Made by a program: the position numbers and the translations under genes. Under the pieces are notes generated by a model. It saw only the letters and a list, made by a program, of their open reading frames with translations. It was not told the DNA's origin and ran no database searches. 64,000 nucleotides of DNA, from NCBI RefSeq assembly GCF_900458895.1, contig NZ_LR962863.1, forward strand, positions 186,001-250,000. The letters run 5' to 3'. Source of the DNA: Staphylococcus schleiferi (GTDB lineage Bacteria > Bacillota > Bacilli > Staphylococcales > Staphylococcaceae). Numbering within the stretch: the first letter of the stretch is position 1; each line of letters begins with the position of its first letter. Below are positions 39,041 through 48,204 of this stretch, piece by piece.

Positions 39041-39568
39041 TTATGCCTTAATATCGAATGTGATATTTTTCAAATCTTCTGTGTTGATGCTGACATTTTC
39101 ACGATCAGATTGTAAGGCTTTATCAACTTCTAATGTATAACGGTTACCGTCTTTTGTATGAATGACAATCGTACCTGTTGGTAATTGATTGCCTTGATAC
39201 AAGCCGTAAGAAACATTCGCAAATCGAACGATATGATCTAATTCTTTAAGTGTAATAGGCCCTTTATCTAAAGTAATTGTACGTTTTGGAGTAAAAATCT
39301 TATTATTTACTGTAAATTTGCCTTCTAATTCTAAGCGGATTTCATTTTCTTGTAATGTATGGTTTGAAAGAACCCAATTGTTATTAATGTTTGTTTTACC
39401 ATTAATTGTATCTTTACTATATCTTTCAAATAACTGTTGAACTTGTGATTTTTGTGCAGCGTGTTCTGTTGCAGGCGTAGATGAGTTTTCAGCAGCAAAA
39501 GTCGTACTTGTATAACTTAGAACGCTCGCTGCGACAGCGCTTGAAAGAATAAGTTGCTTCAATTTCAT
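39041..39568 (-). CDS. Secreted superantigen-like protein with a beta-grasp domain
   Basis: A 175-residue exoprotein: signal peptide with cleavage near TTFA-AENSS (residue 25), then about 150 mature residues. The second half carries the beta-grasp signature of staphylococcal superantigens and SSL proteins: TLKELDHIVRFANVSYGLYQG, GTIVIHTKDGNRYTLEVDKALQ and INTEDLKNITFDI. Full family members have 190-230 mature residues with an N-terminal OB fold; here only about 60 residues precede the beta-grasp part, so the OB domain is largely absent. Host target unknown. It is monocistronic. Confidence 0.65.
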   Translation of the reverse strand: MKLKQLILSSAVAASVLSYTSTTFAAENSSTPATEHAAQKSQVQQLFERYSKDTINGKTNINNNWVLSNHTLQENEIRLELEGKFTVNNKIFTPKRTITLDKGPITLKELDHIVRFANVSYGLYQGNQLPTGTIVIHTKDGNRYTLEVDKALQSDRENVSINTEDLKNITFDIKA

Positions 39569-39796
39569 AGATGTTTCCTCTTTTCATAGATAGATATATT
39601 CAAATTTTACCGGGCACCTTGCAAAAATACTATTAATTATTCGTTAAAAATCTCTTATTCCCTATTTAATAAACCTTAAAAGAAAATGTGACTTTTCTAA
39701 AAATCTATGAAAATTTACTTAAAATGTTGTTGTCAAGAGGAATCACTTCGTATATAATGAAAGCGGTTAAATGAATAGCGTGTTACTGTGAAAACA

Positions 39797-39852
39797 GGCA
39801 TGAGCAAATTGACGGCCATAATGATATGGCTTTGTTTGCCCATGCCTTTTTG
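39797..39852 (+). promoter_or_regulatory. ptsG leader terminator/antiterminator (GlcT-type RAT candidate)
   Basis: GGCATGAGCAAA pairs with TTTGCCCATGCC, enclosing an inner GCCATA/TATGGC stem, and is followed by TTTTTG ahead of ptsG. This matches the layout of ptsG leaders where GlcT binding prevents termination. The GlcT assignment is inferred. Confidence 0.7.
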
Positions 39853-39884
39853 TTTGCCAATTTTTACATATAGGGGTGTTTTAA

Positions 39885-41969
39885 ATGATATTCAAGCGTT
39901 TTTTTGGTCAACTTCAACGTATTGGTAAAGCGTTGATGTTGCCTGTAGCGATTTTACCAGCTGCGGGGATTCTTCTTGCACTTGGGAATGCTATGCATAA
40001 TGAACAGTTGGTCGCACTTGCACCATGGTTAAAGTATGATGTCTTTGTCATGATATCGTCAATCATGGAGTCAGCGGGGCAAGTCATTTTTGATAACTTA
40101 CCACTGTTATTTGCGGTGGGGACTGCTTTAGGATTAGCTGGCGGTGACGGTGTAGCAGCGCTAGCGGCATTAGTCGGTTATCTCATTATGAATGCAACAA
40201 TGGGAAAAGTGATGCATATTACGATCGATCAAATCTACTCATTTGCAGATGGTGCGTCGACTTTAAGCCAAGCGAATAAGTTACCACAACATGCACTGAT
40301 TTTAGGGATTCCTACACTTCAAACGGGCGTTTTTGGTGGGATTATTATCGGGGCATTAGCAGCATGGTGTTATAACAAGTTTTATAATATTACCTTGCCT
40401 CAATTTTTAGGATTCTTTGCCGGCAAACGTTTTGTACCGATTGTGACATCTGTGGTAGCGATTATTACGGGTATACTGTTAAGCTTTATTTGGCCACCAA
40501 TCCAAGAAGGTTTAAATGGTTTATCGAACTTCTTATTGAATAAAAACCTTGTATTAACGACATTTATTTTTGGAATTATTGAGCGTTCCTTAATTCCATT
40601 TGGTTTACATCATATTTTCTATGCACCATTCTGGTTTGAATTTGGTCATTATGTGAACCACGCAGGTGAAACAATTCGTGGGGACCAACGAATTTGGATG
40701 GAGCAATTGAAAGACGGTGTTGCATTTACAGCGGGTGCATTTACAACAGGGAAATATCCGTTCATGATGTTTGGTTTACCAGCGGCTGCCTATGCAATCT
40801 ATCGTCAAGCCCGTCCAGAACGTAAAAAAATCGTTGCGGGTTTAATGTTATCAGCTGGTTTGACTGCTTTCTTAACAGGGATTACAGAACCACTTGAGTT
40901 TTCATTTTTATTCGTTGCACCTATTTTATACGTAGTGCATGTATTTTTAGCCGGTTCTTCATTCCTCATTATGCATTTATTAGATGTTAAAATCGGTATG
41001 ACATTTTCGGGTGGTTTTATCGATTATGTTTTATACGGTTTACTGAATTGGGATCGAACACATGCCTTACGTGTGATTCCAGTGGGCATTGCTTATGCAT
41101 TTATTTATTACTTTGTGTTCTCATTCCTTATTAAGCGAATGAATTTAAAAACACCAGGGCGCGAAGACAAAGTGGAAGAGCAAAGAAGTACAACGGTAGA
41201 GCGTTTACCTTTCGATGTGTTAGATGCAATGGGAGGTAAAGAAAATATTAAACATTTAGATGCATGTATTACGCGTTTACGTGTAGAAGTAAATGACAAA
41301 GCAAAAGTCGATGTCAACGCACTTAAAGGATTAGGTGCAGCAGGGGTGTTGGAAGTCGGCAATAACATGCAAGCGATCTTTGGACCAAAATCTGATCAAA
41401 TTAAACATGATATGGCACTGATTATGAAAGGTGAAATTACAAGTCCGACTCAAACAACCGTGACAGATGATATCGATACGGATGTCGTTCAAATTGAAGG
41501 CACAAGAAATGTCTCAGTTGTTGCCCCTGGAGATGGTAAAATCGTCCCATTATCCGATGTACCGGACCAAGTATTTTCACAAAAATTAATGGGCGATGGT
41601 GTCGCATTGATTCCGCAGAATTCAGAAATTTGCGCGCCTTTCAATGGAACAGTGAAAACGATTTTTCCAACTCGACATGCGATTGGTTTAGAGTCAACAG
41701 ATGGTGTGGAACTGTTGATTCATATCGGTATCGACACTGTAAAATTAAATGGTGAAGGTTTTGAAGCATTAGTCCAAGTGGATGAAGAGGTTGTAGAAGG
41801 TCAGCCGCTTATGAAAGTCGACTTGTCGTATATTGAACAACATGCACCAAGCATTGTCACACCATTAATTGTAACGAACTTAGACGGTGGGACACTTGAA
41901 TTTGAAGCGGATCAAGAAGTGAAAAAGGGACAAAAATTATTTACAGTTACGCATGACGATGTAGAATAA
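39885..41969 (+). CDS. ptsG: Glucose-specific PTS enzyme IICBA
   Basis: Imports and phosphorylates glucose. The 694-residue fusion has IIC (about 1-425, membrane segments, [17 protein letters not shown]), IIB (about 440-520, phosphocysteine in [11 protein letters not shown]) and IIA (about 545-690, active histidine in [12 protein letters not shown]). It has the normal length and order for PtsG of Gram-positives. The ribosome site lies after the leader terminator. Its placement next to an IS relic and intergenic repeats is probably incidental. Confidence 0.92.
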   Translation: MIFKRFFGQLQRIGKALMLPVAILPAAGILLALGNAMHNEQLVALAPWLKYDVFVMISSIMESAGQVIFDNLPLLFAVGTALGLAGGDGVAALAALVGYLIMNATMGKVMHITIDQIYSFADGASTLSQANKLPQHALILGIPTLQTGVFGGIIIGALAAWCYNKFYNITLPQFLGFFAGKRFVPIVTSVVAIITGILLSFIWPPIQEGLNGLSNFLLNKNLVLTTFIFGIIERSLIPFGLHHIFYAPFWFEFGHYVNHAGETIRGDQRIWMEQLKDGVAFTAGAFTTGKYPFMMFGLPAAAYAIYRQARPERKKIVAGLMLSAGLTAFLTGITEPLEFSFLFVAPILYVVHVFLAGSSFLIMHLLDVKIGMTFSGGFIDYVLYGLLNWDRTHALRVIPVGIAYAFIYYFVFSFLIKRMNLKTPGREDKVEEQRSTTVERLPFDVLDAMGGKENIKHLDACITRLRVEVNDKAKVDVNALKGLGAAGVLEVGNNMQAIFGPKSDQIKHDMALIMKGEITSPTQTTVTDDIDTDVVQIEGTRNVSVVAPGDGKIVPLSDVPDQVFSQKLMGDGVALIPQNSEICAPFNGTVKTIFPTRHAIGLESTDGVELLIHIGIDTVKLNGEGFEALVQVDEEVVEGQPLMKVDLSYIEQHAPSIVTPLIVTNLDGGTLEFEADQEVKKGQKLFTVTHDDVE

Positions 41970-42009
41970 TGACAAGTGGCTTCATTTGTGAGGCTATAAA
42001 ATAACAGAC

Positions 42010-42200
42010 ACCAGACGAGGTTGGGCTATAGAATTTTTAATCGTCTTGCCTCGATGAACGCGCATGCTTAGGGGGTGAAGTCTCTACTAAATTTGGCTTA
42101 ATTGTAACAGAAACTTGATGAAGCCAAATTGGATTACTGACTTTAGCGCTTCCCACAAGCGTCTTGTTCATTGTGGCAAGCATAGCATAATAATGACCTG
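42010..42200. repeat. Intergenic repeat with TTGGCTT/AAGCCAA dyad, copy 2
   Basis: A diverged copy of the element at 38215-38365: ACTAAATTTGGCTT, ATTGTAACAG and GAAGCCAAATTGGAT occur in the same order. No gene is seen between ptsG and the dehydrogenase. Confidence 0.45.
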
Positions 42201-42267
42201 CACTTTCAATGAATATCATTGAAACAATTGAAACAGTTGTAGAGAAGACGTCGTCTAATTAAAGAAG

Positions 42268-42314
42268 TAAGCACCTCAAAAATCGTTTAAATGATTTTTG
42301 AGGTGCTTTCTTTG
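42268..42314 (+). terminator. Rho-independent terminator
   Basis: GCACCTCAAAAATC and GATTTTTGAGGTGC form a perfect 14-bp stem followed by TTTCTTT. Confidence 0.85.
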
Positions 42315-42402
42315 GAATTTGAAGTCTAAATCTCGTTTCGTTTTTATCATTTAGGCTGTTTTTTATTGGGTGTGAAGTTGTGATGAAGGAGTTGTGACAT
42401 AT

Positions 42403-42420
42403 TTGTGATTAATTTCACAA
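42403..42420. promoter_or_regulatory. Rex box upstream of the LDH-family gene
   Basis: TTGTGATTAATTTCACAA differs from TTGTGAA-N4-TTCACAA at one base. Its location about 80 bases before the start fits NADH-responsive control. A separate GAAACGCGTTTC palindrome (42470-42481) lies in the leader and is unassigned. Confidence 0.75.
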
Positions 42421-42501
42421 AACTATTGTAAAAGACAAAATTTAGGATTATGATAAATTCGAATAAAACGAAACGCGTTTCATTTTGAAAGGATGAAGGA
42501 A

Positions 42502-43431
42502 ATGAATAAAGTCAGTATTGTTGGTGCAGGTGCAGTTGGGGCGACAACGGCCTATTTATTGTCTCATACAGAATGGATCGACGAAGTGGTTTTAGTCGAC
42601 TTGGATAAAAATCGTGCTACGGGGCAAGCCCTCGATATGATGCATGGTGTTGGGGTGTCGACTTCAAGAAAAGTGACGGCAGGGGATTATGCAGATACAA
42701 AAGATTCAGACATTGTGGTTATTACGATTGGGGTACCAGAAAAAGTCGGTGAATCCAGACTTGTCCCCATGCAAAAGAACGCAGATATTTTGAAAGACAT
42801 CGTACCGCAAATTGTGAACTATAGCCCTAAAACCAAAATTATAACTGTCAGCAATCCAGTCGATATATTAGCGTACATGACTTATCAAGTGGCGACTATT
42901 CCAGCTGCTAATGTGATAGGTTTAGGGACTTTATTAGATACTTCAAGATTAAAATATATTTTGAGTGACTACTTCAATATCAGTCCACAAAGTATTACAG
43001 CTTCTATTGTAGGGGAGCATGGGGATGCACAAGTCGTATTGTGGAGTCAAACACGCATTGGTGGCTTGTCCGTGCAAGATTTTGCTCAAACACAAGGTAT
43101 GACCTTGCCACATGATTTTACCGAAGTCATTGAACAACGTGTTAAAGAGACGGCTTTTGATGTTTGGCAAATGAAAGGGCCAAATTGTTTTTGTGTTGCA
43201 GATGCGATTAAATGCCTAATTGATGCGTTATGTCATTCAGAACGACGTATTTTACCTGTATCTCACTTATATCAAACCAAAACAGGGAAAGAAGTTTATA
43301 TCAGCCTACCCAGTATTGTCAGTCACCAAGGTGTAGAACAACGGTTACCGCAGTTGTTAAATGAAAAAGAGCATACCCAGTTATATGCTTCATGCGACGT
43401 AATGAGAAGCTACATTGATCAGTTAAAATGA
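42502..43431 (+). CDS. L-lactate/2-hydroxyacid dehydrogenase with Glu at the specificity position
   Basis: A 309-residue member of the LDH family: NAD loop VGAGAVGATTAYLL, catalytic His in VGEHGDAQVV, substrate Arg in LLDTSRLKY and the mobile-loop Arg in GESRL. The residue aligned with Gln102 of classical LDH (NQKPGETR) is Glu80 here (PEKVGESR). Gln102 contacts the substrate side chain, so the substrate may not be pyruvate. Start at ATG 42502, with AAAGGA eight bases upstream. Followed in the same direction by a YjiH-type membrane protein and an IclR regulator, possibly one operon. Confidence 0.82.
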   Translation: MNKVSIVGAGAVGATTAYLLSHTEWIDEVVLVDLDKNRATGQALDMMHGVGVSTSRKVTAGDYADTKDSDIVVITIGVPEKVGESRLVPMQKNADILKDIVPQIVNYSPKTKIITVSNPVDILAYMTYQVATIPAANVIGLGTLLDTSRLKYILSDYFNISPQSITASIVGEHGDAQVVLWSQTRIGGLSVQDFAQTQGMTLPHDFTEVIEQRVKETAFDVWQMKGPNCFCVADAIKCLIDALCHSERRILPVSHLYQTKTGKEVYISLPSIVSHQGVEQRLPQLLNEKEHTQLYASCDVMRSYIDQLK

Positions 43432-43468
43432 TCAGGTTTACGATACTAATAATAAGGAAGTTTTAAAT

Positions 43469-44827
43469 ATGAACAAAAAAGCTAATGCAACATTATCAGG
43501 GACTCGTGATATTAAAAATTTCATTAAATTTATTGTTGCAACGTTAATCGGGATTATAATTGTTTTAATTCCATTCTCATTTGCCAATGGTGTAGATACG
43601 ATTTTGTTCCATTATATCAAGGCCTTTGTAGCCGCATTTCAATTTCCAATCACGTTACTCATCGCCCTTATCTTTTGCATCAGTACGTTAATGGCTGTCA
43701 TTGATCAAATTTGGAAACCCGATTTTATTCGACAAAATCGCACATTAAAACCTTTGTTTTCAACAACACCTTTTTATACAGTCAACCGTATATTAGGAAC
43801 ATTGATTACACTCATGTGTTTATTCCATATTGGACCAGCATTCCTTATCTCTGAAGACACAGGGACAACGATGGTGAATTTAGCTGTTCAACTATCAGTA
43901 ATTGTGCCCATTATGCTTCTATTTCAAACGTTTATTCTAGAATTTGGCGCTATGGAGTTTATTGGAGAGCTGATTGGTTTTCTTATCAAGCCTATTTTTA
44001 AAATCTCTGAAATCTGTGCAGTAAGTGCAATCAGTGCTTGGGTTGGACCGGGTAATGCGGCCATCTTAGCTTCGAAAGAGCTTTTTGAAAAAGGTTACTA
44101 TACGGTTAAAGAAACAGCGATTTTAGGTAGCCAGTTTTCTACGTCGAGTATTGGTTGGGTTGTCCTCGTCTGCAGTGTGTTAGACGTCGTTGATTACTTT
44201 GGATATATCTTTCTTGGAATTACCATTATTGGAATGATTGTTGCATTCATATGTGTTCGTATTCCACCGATTTCACAGTATCCGGACACGTATGTAGACG
44301 GTACGGTTAAAACAGAAGAATCAACAGCGACACATCATCAAAAGTTTAAAACAGCCACTGAAATGGCTACAAAACGTGCCTCTGAAGTGACAGCGAGTAA
44401 CTTTATCAATAAAAAAGACAATATGATGTTTTATGTTGTTTGGTTAATGCCGATTATCGTATGTTGGGGCACACTGGCATTAGCAATTTCGGTTTATACA
44501 CCAGTCTTAGCATGGATTTCTTATCCGATTCAGTGGATTTTACAGGTTGCGGGTATTCCTGAAGCTGCAACAACAGCGAGTGCAATTATGTCAGGCTTTG
44601 CAGATAATTATTTGCCAGTTATTTTAGGTTCACATATTACAGAAACATCAAGTAAAGTTGTTATCGCAATGATGAGTATTTTACAATTAATCTTTTTATC
44701 TGAAATTGCGACGTTACTGACTTCAGCGAATGCGATCAAAAAGTTTTCACATATTGTTATTATTTTCTTGGAAAGAACGTTCATTGCACTGCCTTTTGTG
44801 ATATTATTTGTTAAACTTTTATTTTAG
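43469..44827 (+). CDS. YjiH-family membrane protein (nucleoside-recognition/Gate domain)
   Basis: A 452-residue integral membrane protein with about ten hydrophobic segments and two Gate-type halves (GPGNAAILASKELFEKGYY near the middle, MSGFADNYLPVILGSHI near the end). The family is of unproven function; it is presumed to transport a small solute. It lies 37 bases after the dehydrogenase and 31 before the IclR gene, which suggests joint work on one hydroxyacid or related compound. Confidence 0.75.
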   Translation: MNKKANATLSGTRDIKNFIKFIVATLIGIIIVLIPFSFANGVDTILFHYIKAFVAAFQFPITLLIALIFCISTLMAVIDQIWKPDFIRQNRTLKPLFSTTPFYTVNRILGTLITLMCLFHIGPAFLISEDTGTTMVNLAVQLSVIVPIMLLFQTFILEFGAMEFIGELIGFLIKPIFKISEICAVSAISAWVGPGNAAILASKELFEKGYYTVKETAILGSQFSTSSIGWVVLVCSVLDVVDYFGYIFLGITIIGMIVAFICVRIPPISQYPDTYVDGTVKTEESTATHHQKFKTATEMATKRASEVTASNFINKKDNMMFYVVWLMPIIVCWGTLALAISVYTPVLAWISYPIQWILQVAGIPEAATTASAIMSGFADNYLPVILGSHITETSSKVVIAMMSILQLIFLSEIATLLTSANAIKKFSHIVIIFLERTFIALPFVILFVKLLF

Positions 44828-44858
44828 TCATTGCGTGAAAAAAAGGAAGTGACTTAAG

Positions 44859-45620
44859 TTGGCAGATTATACTCCGATTAAAACGGTGGTCCAAGCATTC
44901 GAAATTTTAGATTTATTGTCAGATAAACAAAAGATGGGCATCAGTGAAATGGCAAGGGTGCTCAGCTTACCTAAAAGTACCATCTATAGAAACTTGCGAA
45001 CGCTTTCCGATTTGGCCATTGTAGAACAAGATGCGAATGAAAATTACCATCTCGGTTACAAAATTTTAACTTATCAAAATCAAATTAAAAGTACAGATGC
45101 ACTCGTGAATCAATTGAAGCCTTTTATGCAAAATTTAGTTCGAACAACTGGCGAATCTGTAAATCTTGGGATATTACTTGAGGATGAGGTACTAATTTTA
45201 CACACCGAATATGGGGATCAATACACATTACAAACCCATCTATCACCGACAACGCCACTGCATTGTTCAGGGATTGGTAAATTGTTTTTGCATACATGGT
45301 CTGATGAAAAACTTAAAGCTTATTTTTCTAGGGCTGAACGACGAACGATTCATACGATAACAGAATTGGAATCATTTAAAGCTCATATGGCAGCACGTAC
45401 AGATGTCCATTTAGCAGTAGATAATGAAGAATACGAATATGGTTTAATGTGTATCGCAACGCCAATTTTAGATGCACATCATCAAATCCGTGCAGCACTA
45501 AGTATCTCAGGTCCGGTCAGTCGTTTAGAACATAAAGGTTTATCCACGATTAAAACAGCACTATTAAATGAAGCTCAAGAAGCGATTGATTATCTTCAAA
45601 ATATTGGTTATTGGAAGTAA
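44859..45620 (+). CDS. IclR-family transcriptional regulator
   Basis: A 253-residue regulator: winged helix (about 1-65, GISEMARVLSLPKSTIYRNLRTL) and an effector-binding GAF-like domain (about 80-250, with GLMCIATPILDAHHQIRAALSISGP). IclR proteins sense small organic acids. TTG is the start, with AAAGGAAG upstream. It is the last gene before a strong terminator and likely controls the dehydrogenase and membrane protein genes. Confidence 0.83.
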   Translation: MADYTPIKTVVQAFEILDLLSDKQKMGISEMARVLSLPKSTIYRNLRTLSDLAIVEQDANENYHLGYKILTYQNQIKSTDALVNQLKPFMQNLVRTTGESVNLGILLEDEVLILHTEYGDQYTLQTHLSPTTPLHCSGIGKLFLHTWSDEKLKAYFSRAERRTIHTITELESFKAHMAARTDVHLAVDNEEYEYGLMCIATPILDAHHQIRAALSISGPVSRLEHKGLSTIKTALLNEAQEAIDYLQNIGYWK

Positions 45621-45660
45621 AAGTTACCGATACAACCATTTGAAAAGTGTGACAAAAGTA

Positions 45661-45725
45661 ACACACCCATCTAAGCAAGGGGGGTAAGTTTTTTCTGCTT
45701 AGTATGGGTGTGCTTTTATTTTTTA
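45661..45725. terminator. Strong terminator
   Basis: CACACCCATCTAAGCA pairs with TGCTTAGTATGGGTGTG and is followed by TTTTATTTTTT. It lies between the converging iclR and steT-type genes. Confidence 0.88.
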
Positions 45726-45772
45726 ATATTTTAGACGGTGCTATGTTTAATTTAATGAGTTAAGAGGTTCAT

Positions 45773-47095
45773 TTAAGAATGTTGTGTCTTTTTCTGATAG
45801 TAATAAATCGGAATGCCTAACATTGTGACCCCGATACCTACGATTGCAAGAAGGGGCTGTGTAAATAGGGTATTAAGCAAGACAAAAGTACCTGCTAAAA
45901 GCGCAATCGCTGGTATAACGGGGTACAATGGCACTTTATACGGACGATGTAATTGAGGCTCTCGTTTTCTCAGAATAAATACTGCTAAGAAAGCCATACA
46001 ATAAAATGTCCATATGACAAATATGAGCATATTTGTGATTGTGTCAAAAGCACCCAAGAGCATCATAATCGATGCAATGATGATTTGTATGATACCACCT
46101 AGCCATGGTGTGCGTGATGGTAATAAGTCTAAAAATAAACGCTTAAACGGAAGTTGATCGTGCTCTGCCATGGCATATGGAATACGCATCCCTGTCATTG
46201 TATAGCCATTCATCGTGCCATAGACAGAAATCAAAATACCGATTGTGACTAATTTTCCGCCACCTGCACCAAATAATATAGAAGACGCTTCGCTTGCGGC
46301 ATTCAAATTGCCTTCAATTTGGTGAAGCGGGAGAGTCATTAAAAAAGTTGCGTTAATGAGTAAATAAACAATCATAACAAGACCGATACCGAGTGCAATG
46401 GCACCTGGTAAATCTTTTTTAGGGTTTTTCATTTCCCCGGCAATATTACCGACGTGGATCCAACCATCATAGGCAAACATGGTTGCAAGTAGGCCGGCAC
46501 CAATCGCTTCAAACCAGTTAGAGTCTGTACCATTTACAACAGGAAAGAGTGAAAATGAGACATCACTACTATGAAAGAAACCAATGATGACAATAAGTGC
46601 AATTGGGATTAACTTGATGACGAGTGTGATAGATTGTAAAGTCCCGCCTGCCTTAGAGCCAAGAAAATTAATGAGTAGTATGGATACTGCACTGATGATA
46701 GCAATTGGTAATAACAATGATGTCGTTAAGTGCATTAAATTAATAATTTGAGTTGCAAATATAATCGCAAGTGCGGCGATATTCGCTGGAAAGTATATAA
46801 ATGCTTGCGCCCATCCAGACAAAAATCCCCAAAAGTCTCCATATGTGTATTCAATATATTTCGTGAGGCCACCTGTCTCAGGAATTGCTGCTGCGAGTTC
46901 AGCGCCGGTCAAGCCTGCGCATATCGTCATAATACCGCCTAGCAACCACACAAACAGGGCCATACTTGTAGAGCCAGTGACTTCACTCACACTTGATACT
47001 TTGAAAAATACACCCGCGCCAATGACTGAGCCCATCACAAGTGAAAGAGATGCGAAAAAGCCGATGTTTTTCTTTAAAGCTGTATCTGTACTCAT
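45773..47095 (-). CDS. steT: APC-family amino acid permease (SteT-like)
   Basis: A 440-residue transporter with 12 predicted membrane helices. The first helix motif GSVIGAGVFFK and the conserved FAYDGWIHVGNIAGEMKNPKKDLPGAI identify the LAT/SteT branch, which exchanges serine, threonine and other neutral amino acids. It follows ilvA and ald on the same strand, the order known from S. aureus, where threonine or serine and alanine are taken up and deaminated. The symbol rests on that synteny. Confidence 0.82.
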   Translation of the reverse strand: MSTDTALKKNIGFFASLSLVMGSVIGAGVFFKVSSVSEVTGSTSMALFVWLLGGIMTICAGLTGAELAAAIPETGGLTKYIEYTYGDFWGFLSGWAQAFIYFPANIAALAIIFATQIINLMHLTTSLLLPIAIISAVSILLINFLGSKAGGTLQSITLVIKLIPIALIVIIGFFHSSDVSFSLFPVVNGTDSNWFEAIGAGLLATMFAYDGWIHVGNIAGEMKNPKKDLPGAIALGIGLVMIVYLLINATFLMTLPLHQIEGNLNAASEASSILFGAGGGKLVTIGILISVYGTMNGYTMTGMRIPYAMAEHDQLPFKRLFLDLLPSRTPWLGGIIQIIIASIMMLLGAFDTITNMLIFVIWTFYCMAFLAVFILRKREPQLHRPYKVPLYPVIPAIALLAGTFVLLNTLFTQPLLAIVGIGVTMLGIPIYYYQKKTQHS

Positions 47096-47127
47096 GCTGT
47101 TGCCTCCAATTCTCTTGTTAGGATGGA

Positions 47128-48168
47128 CTAACCTACGACACCTTTACTTGTGTCAGCAGGTTTTAATAAGTCATCGATAATATGTGAAACGCGAGTGAGG
47201 TCAACGTTACCACCAGAGACTAAAGCAACAATGTTTTTACCTTTAATCCAACGTGGATCGATTTTACCACTTAATAAAGCGGCCGTTGGTAATGCACCTG
47301 CGCCTTCAGTAATGATTTTTGTTCGTTGCATTAAATGGCGCATTGCGTTTGCGATTTCATCTTCTGAAACTAACACAAACTCATCGACTAGTTTTTCAAC
47401 CACAGCATAAGTTTTGTTACCAGGGATTGCAACTTCTGTCCCATCTGCAATCGTGTGTGCAGTGAATTGTGAAGTAATCTCTCCTGCTTTAATCGATTCC
47501 GCCATACCGTGTACATTTTCAGATTGTACACCAATGATATGAATGGACGGATTGAATGATTTTAAAGCAGTGGCGAGTCCAGAAATCAAACCACCGCCGC
47601 CAACAGGGACAATGACAGTATCGACGTCCCAAATTTGATCTAATATTTCTAGGCCAATTGTGCCTTGACCTGCCATGACTTCACAATCGTCATATGGATG
47701 CACAATTGTTTTACCTGTTTCTTGTGCCAACTGCTCCATATAAAGTCGTGAATCATTAAAAGTTTCGCCTTTGAGAATGACTTCAGCGCCGTAGCCTCGG
47801 GTGGCCTCTTGTTTTGAAATCGGTGCTTCTTCTGGCATCACAACAGTCGCTTCAATACCGAGGAGTTGCCCAGTGAGCGCAAGGCCTTGTGCGTGATTGC
47901 CGGCAGAAGCCGTAATAATACCTTTCGCTTTTTGTTCATCTGTTAAATGCAAGATTTTATTAAGGGCACCTCTAAATTTGAACGAGCCGGTGTATTGCAT
48001 ATTCTCAAGTTTTAAAAAAACGTTGCCACCTGTAATATTGTTACTTAGAAACATTGATTTGATGAGGGGTGTTTCACGAACGTAATCTTGGATTTTCATT
48101 TTTGCTTCTTTAACGTCTTGAATATTACAGTATTTCTCAGTTTGTATCATGACAGCATTTGTTGCCAT
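47128..48168 (-). CDS. ilvA: Catabolic threonine dehydratase
   Basis: Deaminates threonine to 2-oxobutyrate (and serine to pyruvate). The 346-residue PLP enzyme has the lysine in TGSFKFRGALNK and the phosphate loop PVGGGGLISG. It lacks the C-terminal ACT regulatory domain of biosynthetic IlvA, so it is the catabolic (TdcB-type) form. ATG 48168 is preferred, with AGAGGT upstream. Middle gene of the ald-ilvA-steT transcript. Confidence 0.88.
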   Translation of the reverse strand: MATNAVMIQTEKYCNIQDVKEAKMKIQDYVRETPLIKSMFLSNNITGGNVFLKLENMQYTGSFKFRGALNKILHLTDEQKAKGIITASAGNHAQGLALTGQLLGIEATVVMPEEAPISKQEATRGYGAEVILKGETFNDSRLYMEQLAQETGKTIVHPYDDCEVMAGQGTIGLEILDQIWDVDTVIVPVGGGGLISGLATALKSFNPSIHIIGVQSENVHGMAESIKAGEITSQFTAHTIADGTEVAIPGNKTYAVVEKLVDEFVLVSEDEIANAMRHLMQRTKIITEGAGALPTAALLSGKIDPRWIKGKNIVALVSGGNVDLTRVSHIIDDLLKPADTSKGVVG

Positions 48169-48204
48169 AATCATCAACCTCTTTTCAAATTTATAATGGA
48201 CGCG

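Noticed and set aside
42470..42481. GAAACGCGTTTC before the LDH-family gene as a cre site
   Set aside because: Its centre and outer bases do not align with TGWAANCGNTNWCA; it is left as an unassigned palindrome.
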